From assembly GCF_023015985.1 (NCBI RefSeq), contig NZ_JALKAO010000003.1, positions 248,001-312,000 on the forward strand: a DNA stretch of 64,000 nucleotides, read 5' to 3'. Position 1 is the first letter of the stretch. Each line of letters opens with the position of its first letter. A program made the position numbers and the translations under genes. The notes beneath the pieces are model-generated. The model had not been told where the DNA came from. It made no database searches and saw only the letters and a list, made by a program, of their open reading frames with translations. Positions 63,495 to 64,000 of the stretch are shown in pieces. The stretch is from Marivita sp. S6314 (GTDB lineage Bacteria > Pseudomonadota > Alphaproteobacteria > Rhodobacterales > Rhodobacteraceae).

Positions 63495-64000
63495 TCACCC
63501 GCCGATGCTGAACACGCGGGTCACGCCAAACCGAATGCCCCATTGCTCGTCATCACCATGTTCGACAATCGGACTGTCGGCGGCGTCGCCGGTGAATTTC
63601 TCCCACGTGACCGCACCTTCCAGCCCCCAGACATCATTGATCTGGTAACGCGCGCCGAACTCCACACCGGTCGAGATAAGCCCGCCATCGGGGTCGTAGG
63701 CAGGCAATGCAGCACTGGCTTCGCTGGGCGTAATGCCAAAGTAGGTCGCGGAATAATCCTCATCGCCGAAAAACAGCCGTGGTCCCAGCGACAGCCTCAG
63801 CCGGTCGGTCGGACGCAGAATCGCGTCGGCTCCAACTTCACCGACCCAGCCTTCATGTCCACCAAACCCGCGGCGCACCTCGCCGAAGGCGGCAAAGTGT
63901 TCGGTGCCATAGCGAACCGATCCGCCCAGTTCGAGCGCCGCATCGATATCGTCCAACCCGGCCAGTTCGCTGAAGTCATCTGCGCTGCGTTCTTTGACAA
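63495..64000 (-). CDS. MipA/OmpV-family outer-membrane protein, 5' part outside window
   Basis: The frame is open from the right edge (VKERSADDFSELAGLDD) through 168 or so residues to a stop at 63495, so the gene begins beyond the window. Alternating hydrophobic and polar beta-strands end in FGVTRVFSIGG, and the pieces EVRRGFGGHEGWVGEVGADAILRP and LSLGPRLFFGDEDYSATYFGI fit MipA/OmpV proteins, which scaffold murein hydrolases at the outer membrane. A likely C-terminal strand is visible, though it does not end in Phe. Confidence 0.8.
   Translation of the reverse strand, partial: VKERSADDFSELAGLDDIDAALELGGSVRYGTEHFAAFGEVRRGFGGHEGWVGEVGADAILRPTDRLRLSLGPRLFFGDEDYSATYFGITPSEASAALPAYDPDGGLISTGVEFGARYQINDVWGLEGAVTWEKFTGDAADSPIVEHGDDEQWGIRFGVTRVFSIGG

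Noticed and set aside
1-64000. CRISPR arrays, tRNA, rRNA, insertion sequences, prophage
   Set aside because: Looked for regular spaced repeats, terminal inverted repeats with transposase frames and RNA-gene structures; none was seen.

Overview
The window reads as a stretch of chromosome from a marine Rhodobacteraceae (roseobacter-type alphaproteobacterium). The G+C content is high and genes are densely packed and often overlapping. The core gene orders rpoZ-rel-pdxJ-acpS-lepB-rnc-era-recO and rimM/trmD/rplS/rpmE, together with a MipZ-type division-site ATPase and DUF1491 and DUF2062 proteins, are typical of that group. No rRNA, tRNA, CRISPR array, insertion sequence or prophage was recognised.

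Layout. 1-2.7 kb: a polyamine module, made of a truncated PotF-like binding protein, a GntR/FCD regulator and an SpuC-like putrescine aminotransferase; near-identical ATTTGATCA palindromes lie in front of both structural transcription units. 2.7-4.2 kb: an AT-rich foreign-looking island with one orphan AAA+ ATPase. 4.2-17.6 kb (minus strand): a FadR-type regulator with a clear operator, moaE/moaD, pgsA, then the conserved RNA-processing, secretion and stringent-response cluster (recO, DUF1491, era, a DMT permease, rnc, lepB, acpS, a hydrolase-membrane fusion, pdxJ, DUF2062, rel, rpoZ), and folK. 17.7-35.3 kb: mostly single genes and short operons (NYN RNase-like protein, YqaA, MFS, cytochrome c, ispH, DEAD-box helicase, LysE, DUF3429, methyltransferase, rnhA, TRIC channel, PatB-like lyase, a def / degenerate def / fmt operon, GlsB pair, glutathionyl-hydroquinone reductase, an atypical receiver, a lytic transglycosylase, and YHS, rhodanese and esterase genes). 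35.3-41.3 kb: an osmoregulated periplasmic glucan operon (opgC-opgG-opgH) behind a TPR protein. 41.4-52.4 kb: a CoA-transferase/ThDP-enzyme pair, smc, an HpcH/HpaI aldolase, mipZ, a zinc-ribbon membrane protein with its coupled small membrane partner, and rpmE-rplS.

52.4-60.5 kb is an accessory block lying between rplS and trmD. It holds an arogenate-dehydrogenase-type TyrA, a periplasmic TPR protein, a CadC-like membrane-anchored TPR regulator divergent from a secreted protein, a methyltransferase, a GFA protein, a ClpP paralogue and an EthD-like protein. 60.5-64 kb continues with trmD, a small membrane protein, a sulfotransferase-like gene translationally coupled to rimM, rimM itself, and the 3' part of a MipA/OmpV-like outer-membrane protein.

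The most interesting signals are the CadC/TPR/secreted-protein module, a peptide-deformylase paralogue that has lost its metal and catalytic residues, a receiver protein that has lost its acidic pocket and lysine, the orphan AAA+ island, and the palindromic operators of the two GntR-type regulators. All functional calls come from reading the sequence and from family knowledge; no database search was run.
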